A DNA stretch of 64,000 bases from Enhydrobacter aerosaccus (GTDB lineage Bacteria; Pseudomonadota; Alphaproteobacteria; Reyranellales; Reyranellaceae). How positions within the stretch are numbered: position 1 is the first letter of the stretch; each line of letters opens with the position of its first letter. Below the pieces are notes generated by a model. That model was given only the letters and a program-made list of their open reading frames with translations, had not been told where the DNA came from and made no database searches. Location: positions 1 through 64,000 of the forward strand of contig NZ_FUWJ01000019.1 in NCBI RefSeq assembly GCF_900167455.1. The letters run 5' to 3'. A program made the translations under genes and the position numbers. Below are positions 57,116 through 64,000 of the stretch, piece by piece.

Positions 57116-58489
57116 TCATAGGCTGTTGTCCGCGCCGAGCGCCCGATAGAGAGCGATCCGGTTGTTGAGATCAGTCAGGATCACGTTGATTTGCGTCTGG
57201 CGTGCCGAATAGAGGGTGCGCTGCGAGATCAAGGAATTCAGGAAGCTGCCCGCTCCAGCGCGATATTGCGCGTCGGCAAGCTGGTAGCTGCGGTTCGCCG
57301 CTTCAACCAGGTGGCTTTGGGCGGTGCGCTGCCGAGCGATGGTTCCGCGGCGGGCCAGCGCGTCTGCCACATCCTTGAACGCCGTCTGTACCGTCTTCTC
57401 ATATCCGGCGAGGAAGAAGTCGCGCTGCGCGTTGGCATAGGCCAGATTGCCGATGTTGGGGCCACCGAAGATGGAGACGGTCGCGGATGGCGCCACCGAC
57501 CAAGTGAAGGCGCCGCCGGTGAATAGCGAAGACAGAGCTGTGCTCGCAACGCCCGCCGCCGAGGTAAGCGTGATCGCCGGAAAGAAGGCTGCACGCGCCG
57601 CGCCGATGTTTGCGTTAGCGCCTTTGAGCCGATGTTCGGCCTGCACGACATCAGGGTGCTGCAGCAGCACTTGCGACGACAGGCCCGCAGGCGCGACTGC
57701 AATGGAACTATCGAGTTCAGCCAGAGCGGCAGGCAGCAGCGCTTCTTCGACAGGGCTGCCGACGAGCAGCTCCAGAGTGTTGCGGTCCTGCGCCACCTGG
57801 GTTGTGTATCGCTCGACGTCGGATTGCGCGCGAGCCAGGACGGTGATGGCGTCCTGCTCCGCACCGGCGTTAGTGAGTCCGACGGCAAGTAGCGAGCGGG
57901 TAAGCTCGACGGAACTTGCGCTGCTTGCCACTGTTTCCTGGGCGATCCGCAGCAGGTCGTTGCTGGAGGCAAGAGTCACATAGGCGGTAGCGGTCTCCGC
58001 GACCAGCGTGATCCGTGCCGAGCGAGCGCCAGAGTCGGTCGCGAGGTAGGTCTCGAATGCAGCCTCGCTTTGACTGCGGAGCCGGCCGAACAGATCGATC
58101 TCGAAGCCGCTGAGACCAGCGTTGGCCGTATAGTTTTCGCTTGTGCCGGTTTCCTTTCCAATGATCGAACCGGAAGCCGTGCCGGACAACGTCGGCCGTT
58201 CGGCGCTGCGGGTGACGCGATACCTGGCTCGGGCGGAGGCAACATCGGCGATCGCGGCGCGCAGGCCACGGTTATCCGACAACGCCCGCTGGATCAACGT
58301 CCTTAGTTTGGGGTCGGCGATGAGTTGCAGCCACGGCGAACCGGCATCACCTTTATGCTGCGGTTCGTACGCTGCACCCTGCGGCCATGTCGAGGGCGCG
58401 GCCAGCGGTGGGCGCGCATAATCCGGCGCGAGGCTGCAGCCGGCAAGCAAAGCCGCGGTGATCGGCAGCAAGAGAGCGCGCCGGGTCAT
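57116..58489 (-). CDS. RND efflux outer-membrane factor (OprM/NodT family)
   Basis: A 457-residue outer-membrane channel lipoprotein. Lipobox LLAGC near residue 18, then SLAPDYARPPLAAPSTWP, and two OEP repeats with the conserved YEKTVQTAFKDVADAL and YRALGADN end. The ATG overlaps the stop of the inner-membrane pump (ATGA). It completes the tripartite pump with the genes upstream. Confidence 0.92.
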   Translation of the reverse strand: MTRRALLLPITAALLAGCSLAPDYARPPLAAPSTWPQGAAYEPQHKGDAGSPWLQLIADPKLRTLIQRALSDNRGLRAAIADVASARARYRVTRSAERPTLSGTASGSIIGKETGTSENYTANAGLSGFEIDLFGRLRSQSEAAFETYLATDSGARSARITLVAETATAYVTLASSNDLLRIAQETVASSASSVELTRSLLAVGLTNAGAEQDAITVLARAQSDVERYTTQVAQDRNTLELLVGSPVEEALLPAALAELDSSIAVAPAGLSSQVLLQHPDVVQAEHRLKGANANIGAARAAFFPAITLTSAAGVASTALSSLFTGGAFTWSVAPSATVSIFGGPNIGNLAYANAQRDFFLAGYEKTVQTAFKDVADALARRGTIARQRTAQSHLVEAANRSYQLADAQYRAGAGSFLNSLISQRTLYSARQTQINVILTDLNNRIALYRALGADNSL

Positions 58490-61400
58490 TCGTTCTCCGA
58501 GGCTTGGGAATCGGCGCGATGCAACAGGCGGGCGACGAGAACGAAGAACATCGGCACATAGAAGATTGCGAGCACTGTGGCGGTCAGCGTGCCGCCGGAG
58601 ACGGCGGTCCCAATAGCCATGCGACTGCGCGCGCCGGCTCCGGTGGCGATAGCCAGGGGCAGCACGCCGACGATGAATGCGATCGAGGTCATTAGGATAG
58701 GCCGCAGCCGCAAGCGGGCGCCTTCCAGCGCCGCCTGCACGATGTCCTCGCCACGCCGTCGGGCTGCTTCGGCGAACTCGACGATCAGAACCGCGTTCTT
58801 CGCAGTGAGGCCAATCGTGGTTACCAACCCGACCTGGAAGTAGACATTGTTGTCCAAGTCTCTGAGCGTCACGGCGAGCACTGCGCCGATCAGGCCGATC
58901 GGAAGCACCAACAGCACCGCGAGCGGAATGGACCCGCTCTCATAGAGGGCGGCGAGGCACAGGAAGACGATGAGAATGGACAGCGCATAGAGATAGGGCG
59001 CCTGACCTTGCGCCTGCCGCTCCTGGTAGGAGATCCCGCTCCAGGCGGAGGTGGTCCCGGGAGCGAGTGCGTGTTGGAGCGCTTCCATTGCTTTCATCGC
59101 GTCGCCGGAGCTCGCGCCCGGCGCCGCCTCCCCCTGGATCTCGTAAGACGAGCGTCCGTTGAAGCGCCAAACGCTACTCGGCCCGACCTCCCACGTGGAA
59201 GTAGCGAAGGCCGAGAACGGCGTCATGGTCCCGTTACTCGCGCGCACGAACCATGTGTCGAGGTCGTTCGGCCGCATTCGGAACGGCGAGTCGGCCTGGA
59301 GATAGACGCGCTTGACGCGGCCGCGGTCGATGAAGTCATTGACGTAAGTGCCGCCCCAGGCAGTGCTCAACGTGCTGGTGACAGCGCCCAGATTGAGGCC
59401 GAGCACGGCAAGCTTGGTCTCGTCGATGTCAATTCGGAGCTGTGGCATGTCGGGCAAGGTCGTGGCGCGGACTTGGGAAAGTTTTGGGTCACGGTTTGCT
59501 GCGGCGACCAGTTTGTCGCGCAATGCGGTAAAGCGGGCGCGCTCCATGCCGCTGGTATTGAGGAGTTCGAAAGTAAAGCCACTGGACTGCCCGAACCCCA
59601 TGATCGCCGGGGGCGCCGTCGCAAACACCTGGGCATCTCGTATGCCCGAGAGCGCCTCCACCGCGCGCAGGCCAATCGCCTCCGCGCTGCTGCTGTTGGC
59701 CCGACGCTGGCCAAAGGGGGCCAGGCTGATCCACGCCGTGCCCGCGTTTGCGCCGGCTCCTCCGAAACCGATGCCGTCCACTGCAAAAACGCTGGCGATA
59801 TTGGTTCGCTCGCGCTCCAGTAAATATCGCTCGACGGTAATGCCAACCTTCTCGGTCCTTTGCAGGGTGGCTCCCGCAGGTAGCGTGTATTGCACCATGA
59901 GCTCGCCTTGGTCCTCGGTCGGCAGGAAACCGGTTGGCAAGCGCACGAACAGCAGCGCCAGGAGTCCAAGGAGGAGGGCGTAGACGCCAAGATGAAGCCT
60001 GCGATGGGATATCACGTTGCGGGCGGTGTCGACGTAGCGGCCGGTCATCCGATCGAACCAGCGGTTGAAGCTGCCGAACAGTCCGTGGCGTTGGAGCGGA
60101 TCATGGTCGCCGGACTTGAGCAAGGTCGCGCAAAGTGCCGGCGACAGTATCAGCGCCACCAGCACCGACAGCACCATCGAGGAGACGATGGTGATCGAGA
60201 ACTGGCGATAGATGACGCCGGTGGATCCATCGAAGAACGCCATCGGCAAGAACACAGCTGAGAGGACAAGCGCGATGCCGACGAGAGCCGAGGAGATCTC
60301 GTTCATCGATTGGATCGTCGCTTCCCTCGGCCCAAGCATTTCCCTGGTCATGATGCGCTCGACATTCTCGACGACGACGATCGCGTCGTCGACCAGAAGC
60401 CCGATCGCGAGCACCATACCAAAGAGCGTGAGTGTATTGATCGAATAGCCGAAGACGACAAGCACGCCGCATGTGCCGAGCAGCACCACAGGGACGGCGA
60501 TCGCTGGTATGAGGGTTCCCCGCCAGCTCTGCAAGAAGAGGAACATGACGATCATGACGAGGACGATCGCGATCACGAGCGTCTCGATCACTTCCAAGAC
60601 CGACAGCTTGATAAAATCTGTCGCATCGCCGCTATAGGAGACGACGTAACCAGCCGGCAGTTCTCTTCCGAGTTCGGCGACGCGCGCCTTGACTGCCGCT
60701 GCGGTCTTGAGGGCATCGGCGCCCGGCGCGAGCCGGATCGAGATGCCGGAGGCCGGATGACCATCGACGCGGCTGACGTAACTGTAGTCTTCTTGGCCGA
60801 TTTCGACTCGGGCCACATCGGACAGGCGTACTACCGATCCATCCCCTTGCGTCTTGACAACGATGGCACGGAATTGGCCGGCTGAGGTGAATCGGGCCTT
60901 GGCCTTGACCACGGCATTAAGCATCTGTCCAACGACTGCCGGATTCTGTCCGATCTGCCCAGCGGAGACCTCCGTGTTCTGTGCCTGAATTGCGGCTGCA
61001 ATGTCGGAGGGCATCAGCTTAACGGCGGCGAGCTTCACGGGATCGAGCCAAATGCGCATCGCATACTGCCCGCCGTATAGTTGGACTTGGCCGACGCCGT
61101 CGACGCGGGCCAGTTCGTCCTGGAAACGACTCACCAGATAGTCTCCGATATCGCCATCCGACGACCTATTGGTCTTGTCGGCCAGAGTGACGATCATCAG
61201 GTAGCCGCTGTTGCGTTTGACGACGCTCAGCCCTTGTTGCTGTACGGGAATGGGAAGACGTGACAGGGCCTGCTGCACGCGATTCTGAACCTGCACCTGG
61301 GCTATTTCGGGATTGGTGCCCTTGCTGAAAGTAATGCTGATGCTGGCGATGCCCGAACTGTCGGAGCTAGACGAAAAATAGAGCAGTCCGTCGATACCGG

Positions 61401-61614
61401 TGAGCTGTTGTTCCAGCACTTGGGTCACGCTGGTTTCCAGCGTCTCGGCCGACGCTCCCGGATAGGTTGCGCTGACGCTGACCTCGGGCGGTGCCATGTC
61501 CGGATATTGCTCGATGGCAAGTCGAGCGATGGCATAAAGGCCCCCCATCATGATGACGATGGCGATGACCCAGGCAAAGATCGGACGGTCGACGAAGAAT
61601 CGGCTGAGAGGCAT
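58486..61614 (-). CDS. RND efflux transporter (AcrB/MexB, HAE1 type)
   Basis: A 1042-residue inner-membrane proton-driven pump of the hydrophobe/amphiphile efflux-1 family. The start is typical (MPLSRFFVDRPIFAWVIAIVIMMGGLYAI). Features include GIASISITFSKGTNPEIAQVQVQNR, GLLVDDAIVVVENVERIM (the proton-relay Asp pair in TM4), a large periplasmic loop and GLTAKNAVLIVEFA near the end. It expels drugs or solvents with the adaptor (61624) and channel (57116). Nine bases separate it from the adaptor gene. Confidence 0.95.
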   Translation of the reverse strand: MPLSRFFVDRPIFAWVIAIVIMMGGLYAIARLAIEQYPDMAPPEVSVSATYPGASAETLETSVTQVLEQQLTGIDGLLYFSSSSDSSGIASISITFSKGTNPEIAQVQVQNRVQQALSRLPIPVQQQGLSVVKRNSGYLMIVTLADKTNRSSDGDIGDYLVSRFQDELARVDGVGQVQLYGGQYAMRIWLDPVKLAAVKLMPSDIAAAIQAQNTEVSAGQIGQNPAVVGQMLNAVVKAKARFTSAGQFRAIVVKTQGDGSVVRLSDVARVEIGQEDYSYVSRVDGHPASGISIRLAPGADALKTAAAVKARVAELGRELPAGYVVSYSGDATDFIKLSVLEVIETLVIAIVLVMIVMFLFLQSWRGTLIPAIAVPVVLLGTCGVLVVFGYSINTLTLFGMVLAIGLLVDDAIVVVENVERIMTREMLGPREATIQSMNEISSALVGIALVLSAVFLPMAFFDGSTGVIYRQFSITIVSSMVLSVLVALILSPALCATLLKSGDHDPLQRHGLFGSFNRWFDRMTGRYVDTARNVISHRRLHLGVYALLLGLLALLFVRLPTGFLPTEDQGELMVQYTLPAGATLQRTEKVGITVERYLLERERTNIASVFAVDGIGFGGAGANAGTAWISLAPFGQRRANSSSAEAIGLRAVEALSGIRDAQVFATAPPAIMGFGQSSGFTFELLNTSGMERARFTALRDKLVAAANRDPKLSQVRATTLPDMPQLRIDIDETKLAVLGLNLGAVTSTLSTAWGGTYVNDFIDRGRVKRVYLQADSPFRMRPNDLDTWFVRASNGTMTPFSAFATSTWEVGPSSVWRFNGRSSYEIQGEAAPGASSGDAMKAMEALQHALAPGTTSAWSGISYQERQAQGQAPYLYALSILIVFLCLAALYESGSIPLAVLLVLPIGLIGAVLAVTLRDLDNNVYFQVGLVTTIGLTAKNAVLIVEFAEAARRRGEDIVQAALEGARLRLRPILMTSIAFIVGVLPLAIATGAGARSRMAIGTAVSGGTLTATVLAIFYVPMFFVLVARLLHRADSQASENE

Positions 61615-61623
61615 GGCTCGGCC

Positions 61624-62766
61624 TCAGAGGTTGACAGGGACAGGCTTGACCAAGGTGCCCGCCTGCACCTTGCCGATGCCCTCGACGATGAGTCGATCGC
61701 CGGCCGTCAGACCGTTGGTGATCAGCCACGTGTTGCCGATAGTTTGCGCGGCGGTGACCTCGCGCTGGGCGACCTTGTCGTTCGCATCAACGACGAGTGC
61801 CGTGGCATTGCCCCGCGCATCCCGAACGATTCCCTGCTGTGGCGCGAGAATGCCAGCGGGGACGACAGCCTGTGGCGCTTCTATCCGTACGAACATTCCC
61901 GGCAGCAATAGGCCATCGGGGTTTGGGAAGCGGGCACGCAATGTAACAGTGCCGGTGTTCTCGTCGACCGCGACTTCGCTGAACTCAATGCGACCGGTAA
62001 GGGGATAGTCGGACCCGTCCTCGAGCTTGAGGCGGACCTCGGAACTGGCGGGAAGTACTTCACCTTTGGCCACTGCCTGGCGCAGCTTCAGGAGCTGGAA
62101 GCTCGATTGGCTGATGTCGACATAGATCGGGTCGAGCTGCTGGATGGTGGCCAGCGCAGTGCTCTGGTCTGCCGTTACCAAAGCGCCGGGTGTTACGTTT
62201 GATCGGCCGATTCGGCCCGAGATCGGCGCCAGCACCCGCGTAAATTCGAGGTTGAGGTGCGCCGTCTCCAACGCCGCTTGATGTTGGCGAACACTGGCAC
62301 GAGCCGCCTGTGCGGCCGCGGTCGCATCGTCGACATCCTGGCGACTGACCGATTGGGTGACCGTCAGCTTGAGATACCGGTCCGCCTTGGCCTGAGCTGA
62401 TGCAAAGGTGGCCTGGGCGCTTTCGAGTTGGGCCTGTGTCTGATCGAGGATGGCGCGATAAGGGCGTGGGTCGATCTCATAGAGTGCCTCGCCGGCCTGA
62501 ACGACAGAGCCTTCAGTGAACAGCCGCGCCCTGATGATGCCAGCGACCCGAGGGCGAACACCGGAAGACATGGTCGCGGCCGTGCGGCCAGTCAGCGCGG
62601 TCGTGAGTGTAACAGGCTGGGCGACGAGGGTGACTACCCCGACTTCGGGCACCGGTTGCGGGGTCTGCTTATCCTCGTGACACGCGGCTAGCGCCAGCGT
62701 CATTGCCAGCCCCGCTGGTCGGATGAATCGGGTCCAAGTCAATGGTAATGGGAACACGGGCTGCAC
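61624..62766 (-). CDS. RND efflux periplasmic adaptor (AcrA/MexA)
   Basis: A 380-residue membrane fusion protein. Signal/lipobox region LALAACHEDKQ, then VTLTTALTGRTAATMSSGVRPRVAGIIRARLFTEGSVVQAGEALYEIDPRPY (lipoyl domain), helical hairpin, RVLAPISGRIGRSNVTPGALVTAD, and VDISQSSFQLLKLRQ. It is first gene of the pump operon. The 160-bp gap to the divergent response-regulator gene holds both promoters. Confidence 0.93.
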   Translation of the reverse strand: MQPVFPLPLTWTRFIRPAGLAMTLALAACHEDKQTPQPVPEVGVVTLVAQPVTLTTALTGRTAATMSSGVRPRVAGIIRARLFTEGSVVQAGEALYEIDPRPYRAILDQTQAQLESAQATFASAQAKADRYLKLTVTQSVSRQDVDDATAAAQAARASVRQHQAALETAHLNLEFTRVLAPISGRIGRSNVTPGALVTADQSTALATIQQLDPIYVDISQSSFQLLKLRQAVAKGEVLPASSEVRLKLEDGSDYPLTGRIEFSEVAVDENTGTVTLRARFPNPDGLLLPGMFVRIEAPQAVVPAGILAPQQGIVRDARGNATALVVDANDKVAQREVTAAQTIGNTWLITNGLTAGDRLIVEGIGKVQAGTLVKPVPVNL

Positions 62767-62926
62767 GCCGAAGGGGGCCTGATTTTGTAGACGGTTCCCG
62801 ACTGTGGATCGGGAGGGGTCTCGCTAACAGGCCGAGGGCGTAACGGCGCGTACCAAAAGGTAGGCAATTGTAGCGGTGTGTATCAACTGCCCAAATTGCC
62901 TAAATCCTTACTGTATAGTCGTCAGC

Positions 62927-63649
62927 ATGAATCAACCATCAGGGTCAGAGGGGCGGATCCTTGTCGCTGATGACGACGAGGATATCCGGACCCTCATTAG
63001 GGAGCAGCTGGAGCGCGAACCATATGAGGTTCGTACCGCTGGCGACATCGCCGGTGCGCGCGCGGCGCTGGCGGAGGCGCCGGTGGATGTGCTCGTCCTC
63101 GATCTCAATTTACCCGACGGCGATGGCGTGACGTTGTGCCGAGAATTGCGCGCTGAAGGCCACGGTGGAGCAATCATCATGGTCACGGCCCGCGACGCCG
63201 CAATCGACCGCGTGCTGGGCCTCGAGCTCGGCGCCGATGATTATCTGACTAAACCGTTCGAGCCGCGCGAATTACGGGCGCGGGTGCGCAACCTAATCCG
63301 CAGGCTCAAGATCGCCGATGGGGGCCCGCGGAACGCTCGCGTGGCCCACATCGGGCCTTGGCGCCTCGACCTGATCCAGCGTCGCCTAATCGCGTCTGAT
63401 GATAGGCTGGTCATGCTGGCCTCGTCCGAATATCGGCTGCTCACCCGCTTCCTGGCTGCACCCAATCGTGTGCTGTCTCGCGAGCATCTCCTCCCGGAAC
63501 GTAGCGCTACGGTCGCCTTCGACCGCTCGATCGATCTCCAGGTGAGCCGCTTGCGCCAAAAGCTCGCCTCGGAACCGGGCGGCGCCGATTTGATCCTGAC
63601 CGTGCGCAACGAAGGCTATGTCCTTGCAGGCGAGATTCGCTTCGAATGA
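62927..63649 (+). CDS. OmpR/PhoB-type response regulator
   Basis: A 240-residue regulator from ATG 62927 (MNQPSG). The receiver has the acidic pair in VADDDED, the phospho-acceptor Asp in VLVLDLNLPDG, Thr in VTARD and Lys in LTKPF. The C-terminal winged helix contains MLASSEYRLLTRFLAAPNRVLSREHLL and RSIDLQVSRLRQKL. It is divergent from the RND pump operon and overlaps the kinase gene (ATGA), so it likely controls the pump. Confidence 0.93.
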   Translation: MNQPSGSEGRILVADDDEDIRTLIREQLEREPYEVRTAGDIAGARAALAEAPVDVLVLDLNLPDGDGVTLCRELRAEGHGGAIIMVTARDAAIDRVLGLELGADDYLTKPFEPRELRARVRNLIRRLKIADGGPRNARVAHIGPWRLDLIQRRLIASDDRLVMLASSEYRLLTRFLAAPNRVLSREHLLPERSATVAFDRSIDLQVSRLRQKLASEPGGADLILTVRNEGYVLAGEIRFE

Positions 63650-64000
63650 GGCGGTTGTTTGCCACAGTGTCGGCTTTCGTCGACTCGCTGCAAGGACGCC
63701 TCACGCTGCTATTGACTGTGGGCCTCGCCGCCTCCGCGATCTTGTCGCTGCTCGTGGCCGAGCAATCCCGCAAACGGGATTTCGAGCAGGCCAGGCTTGA
63801 TCGGGTGATAGCTAGCACCGCGGACATCGCCGATAGGCTGCAACGCGACCCGGACCATACGACGCAGGCCCTGCGCAACTATGACATCCTCGGTGCGCAG
63901 TTCGCGCCCCAACCGGTGAAACTGGAATTGCCCAACCGTTTCTTGACTAGCTTGCTGACGGCAAGGCTCGGCGCGCACGCGCAACCTCAAGCCGCTCAGG
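63646..64000 (+). CDS. Sensor histidine kinase (3' end outside window)
   Basis: The first 118 codons of a membrane sensor kinase: a transmembrane helix (LTLLLTVGLAASAILSLLVA) and the beginning of a periplasmic sensor region (RVIASTADIADRLQRDPDHTTQALRNYDIL). The kinase core lies beyond the window. Start overlaps the response-regulator stop, the usual two-component arrangement. The signal is unknown. Confidence 0.85.
   Translation, partial: MRRLFATVSAFVDSLQGRLTLLLTVGLAASAILSLLVAEQSRKRDFEQARLDRVIASTADIADRLQRDPDHTTQALRNYDILGAQFAPQPVKLELPNRFLTSLLTARLGAHAQPQAAQ

Noticed and set aside
1-64000. CRISPR array or cas genes
   Set aside because: No regularly spaced identical repeats with unique spacers and no Cas-like motifs were found; the iterons at 4586 are only three units with 6-7 bp between them.
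1-64000. rRNA or tRNA genes
   Set aside because: No segment resembling conserved rRNA or a tRNA cloverleaf was noticed on reading; a covariance scan would be decisive.

Overview
The window is a high-GC alphaproteobacterial sequence. The VirB/TraG gene style, Ti/MobQ-type TraA, ParB/ArdC/DUF3768 accessory genes and DUF6499/DUF2285 regulators suggest Sphingomonadales or Rhizobiales; this is inference from gene content, since no rRNA or tRNA is present. About 52 kb of it reads as an integrative and conjugative element (ICE), followed by about 12 kb of accessory or host genes.

Layout. 1-3.7 kb: integration and control module, with a P4-type tyrosine integrase cut by the window edge, AlpA, an XRE repressor, DUF2285-type regulators (one frameshifted) and a small HTH protein. 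3.7-6.8 kb: replication module, with RepA, three 17-bp iterons on a 23-24 bp pitch, a hairpin-rich segment and a TopA-like topoisomerase. 6.8-20.4 kb: a complete VirB1-VirB11 type IV secretion operon, mostly joined by 4-base start/stop overlaps, with several unrecognised secreted or membrane proteins. 20.6-21.1 kb: BrnT/BrnA toxin-antitoxin. 21.3-23.4 kb: VirD4/TraG coupling protein. 23.4-33.5 kb: cargo that splits the transfer genes, consisting of an HlyD/RbbA/ABC-2 export system, an MCE (MlaE-MlaF-MlaD-PqiC) lipid transporter and a TetR regulator. 33.7-41.3 kb: TraA relaxase-helicase, an oriT that can be read in the sequence, a MobC/TraD-like protein and a DUF4942 methyltransferase. 41.4-51.9 kb: ICE accessory region with small genes, ParB, ArdC, DUF3768 and a coiled-coil membrane protein, interrupted by a duplicated segment carrying enoyl-CoA hydratase/LysR cargo and by an inverted-repeat cassette carrying a DnaB-like ATPase. 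52-57 kb: broken genes (SDR fragment, IS5-type transposase, nonsense-mutated hypothetical) among small regulator-enzyme pairs (DUF1330/MarR, alpha/beta hydrolase/TetR). 57.1-64 kb: a tripartite RND efflux operon divergent from a two-component system whose kinase runs off the end.

How it works together (inference). The integrase and AlpA govern excision, RepA/iterons and TopA allow replication of the excised circle, TraA nicks oriT, TraG couples the DNA to the VirB channel, and ArdC, ParB and BrnTA favour establishment and maintenance. The TetR cargo regulator probably controls both export operons, because the same GTCAAC-N4-GTTGAC palindrome sits upstream of each.

Most interesting signals: (1) a three-copy intergenic element with conserved hairpins and compensatory base changes, a candidate undescribed structured RNA; (2) a 1.17-kb cassette bounded by gapless 90-bp inverted repeats built from ATTATG-type motifs, carrying a DnaB-like ATPase and no recombinase; (3) the shared TetR operator joining an MCE importer and an RbbA-type exporter; (4) an iteron origin lying inside the start region of the topoisomerase gene; (5) a MobQ-type oriT with a recognisable nic sequence.
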